Assembly (NCBI GenBank): GCA_963713505.1
Contig: CAVQMC010000022.1
Location: 1-64,000, forward strand
Source of the DNA: CAVQMC01 sp963713505
Lineage (GTDB): Bacteria; Bacteroidota; Ignavibacteria; Ignavibacteriales; Ignavibacteriaceae
DNA length: 64,000 bases
Reading direction: 5' to 3'
Shown here: piece after piece, positions 63,570-64,000 of the stretch
Layout: the number at the start of each line of letters is the position of its first letter
Position numbering within the stretch: the first letter of the stretch is position 1
Position numbers and translations under genes: made by a program
The notes under the pieces: generated by a model
Told to the model about the DNA's origin: nothing
Seen by the model: only the letters and a program-made list of their open reading frames with translations
The model's database searches: none

Positions 63570-64000
63570 ATGTTAAGTTTTAGAATAGCATTTATTGCTT
63601 TATTCTGTTTTGTATTATTCAATTCATTTACAAATGCTCAAATAGATACTACTAAAGAAAAACCCACACAATATAGAAGAGGAATTCCTCTTCAGCCCGG
63701 ATATCAAAGTTATGAACAGAAATATGAAGGAAAAGAACTTCTTAATATTAAAAAAAGATTGTACCCAATAGGTAAAGTAAACAGCGGAACCGGAGTTTGG
63801 ACAGAACTAAGTCCCGGAGTGCCGAGAGTAGATTATCTTGGAATTCATTTTGTAAATCCTGACACAGGCTGGGCATGCGGAGATTTAGGAACAATCATAA
63901 AATCAACAAACGGCGGAAGTCATTGGATAACAGAAGTAACCGGCACATACAACACCGGTATTAAAAGTAAACAGCATAGATGGACAAACAGTAATAGCAA
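63570..64000 (+). CDS. Secreted YCF48-like/BNR-repeat protein, 5' part only, frameshift near 63959
   Basis: The gene runs off the right edge. ATG 63570, with GAGG at 63560-63563 upstream, gives signal peptide MLSFRIAFIALFCFVLFNSF and NAQ. Residues about 80-125 hold a YCF48/BNR-type blade: VDYLGIHFVNPDTGWACG then GTIIKSTNGGSHW. These occur in six- or seven-bladed sialidase-like propellers, often T9SS cargo in this group. Just before the edge the frame appears to slip: the next frame reads LKVNSIDGQTVIA, the expected continuation, while the annotated frame gives unlikely residues. Function unknown. Confidence 0.75.
   Translation, partial: MLSFRIAFIALFCFVLFNSFTNAQIDTTKEKPTQYRRGIPLQPGYQSYEQKYEGKELLNIKKRLYPIGKVNSGTGVWTELSPGVPRVDYLGIHFVNPDTGWACGDLGTIIKSTNGGSHWITEVTGTYNTGIKSKQHRWTNSNS

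Overview
The window is AT-rich (roughly one third G+C by eye) chromosomal DNA from a Gram-negative member of the Bacteroidota/Ignavibacteriota side of the tree, most likely class Ignavibacteria. The reasons are secreted proteins ending in type IX secretion (T9SS) sorting domains of the NYPNPFNP type, a PorV/PorQ-family outer-membrane protein, a TonB-dependent receptor with a carboxypeptidase-regulatory-like domain next to a DUF4249-like lipoprotein, an S46 dipeptidyl-peptidase, and multiheme cytochromes with a System I (Ccm) haem-maturation cluster. No insertion sequence, phage, CRISPR array or integrase was seen. The only structural RNA found is tRNA-Asn(GTT).

Layout. 1-302: tail of glycyl-tRNA synthetase. 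0.5-3.6 kb: TPR protein, PorV/PorQ protein, small secreted unknown. 3.7-13.8 kb: one long, tightly packed operon: bamD, acyl-CoA thioesterase, FG-GAP beta-propeller protein, secreted HExxH protease with T9SS tail, then ccmA-ccmB-ccmC-ccmD-ccmE-ccmF, closed by a terminator. The CcmE carries Cys instead of His at the haem-binding site. 13.9-20.9 kb: S46 peptidase facing a three-gene TonB-receptor operon, then a GNAT. 21.1-24.5 kb: MBL hydrolase, VOC-SnoaL fusion, radical SAM protein, two small genes and the tRNA. 24.7-27.9 kb: ECF sigma factor and a Ser/Thr kinase with TPRs. 27.9-31.2 kb (minus): a two-gene unit with an unknown protein and a SNF2-like ATPase joined to an Mrr-like nuclease domain, a candidate defence or DNA-surveillance module. 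31.6-33.9 kb: zinc-ribbon protein, LemA, M48 protease. 35.1-40.6 kb: GNAT, COG3457-type amino-acid racemase, sodium:solute symporter, M20 amidohydrolase, alanine racemase. 40.6-42.9 kb: badly broken arylsulfotransferase.

43.2-50.5 kb is the most unusual part: one apparent operon for a membrane electron-transfer complex (Tat-exported 4Fe-4S protein, NrfD/HybB membrane subunit, 13-haem cytochrome c), followed by its likely regulators. These are a histidine kinase with two putative haem-c motifs in its periplasmic sensor and a zinc-ribbon insert inside its ATPase domain, plus two response regulators whose output domain resembles glycine-cleavage H protein, one of them membrane-anchored. 50.7-64 kb is mixed metabolism and export: aldo/keto reductase, ACC-deaminase-like enzyme, SCO1 and PCuAC copper chaperones, DUF2156-like protein with a group II decarboxylase, M1 aminopeptidase, MarC, dodecin, OsmC, VOC, and two secreted proteins.

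About two dozen reading-frame breaks occur inside otherwise well-conserved genes (for example ccmF, alr, the racemase, MBL and GNAT genes), many at short homopolymers. I read most of them as uncorrected sequencing errors and annotate those genes as single frameshifted CDSs. The 40.6-42.9 kb gene, with about eight breaks, may be a real pseudogene.
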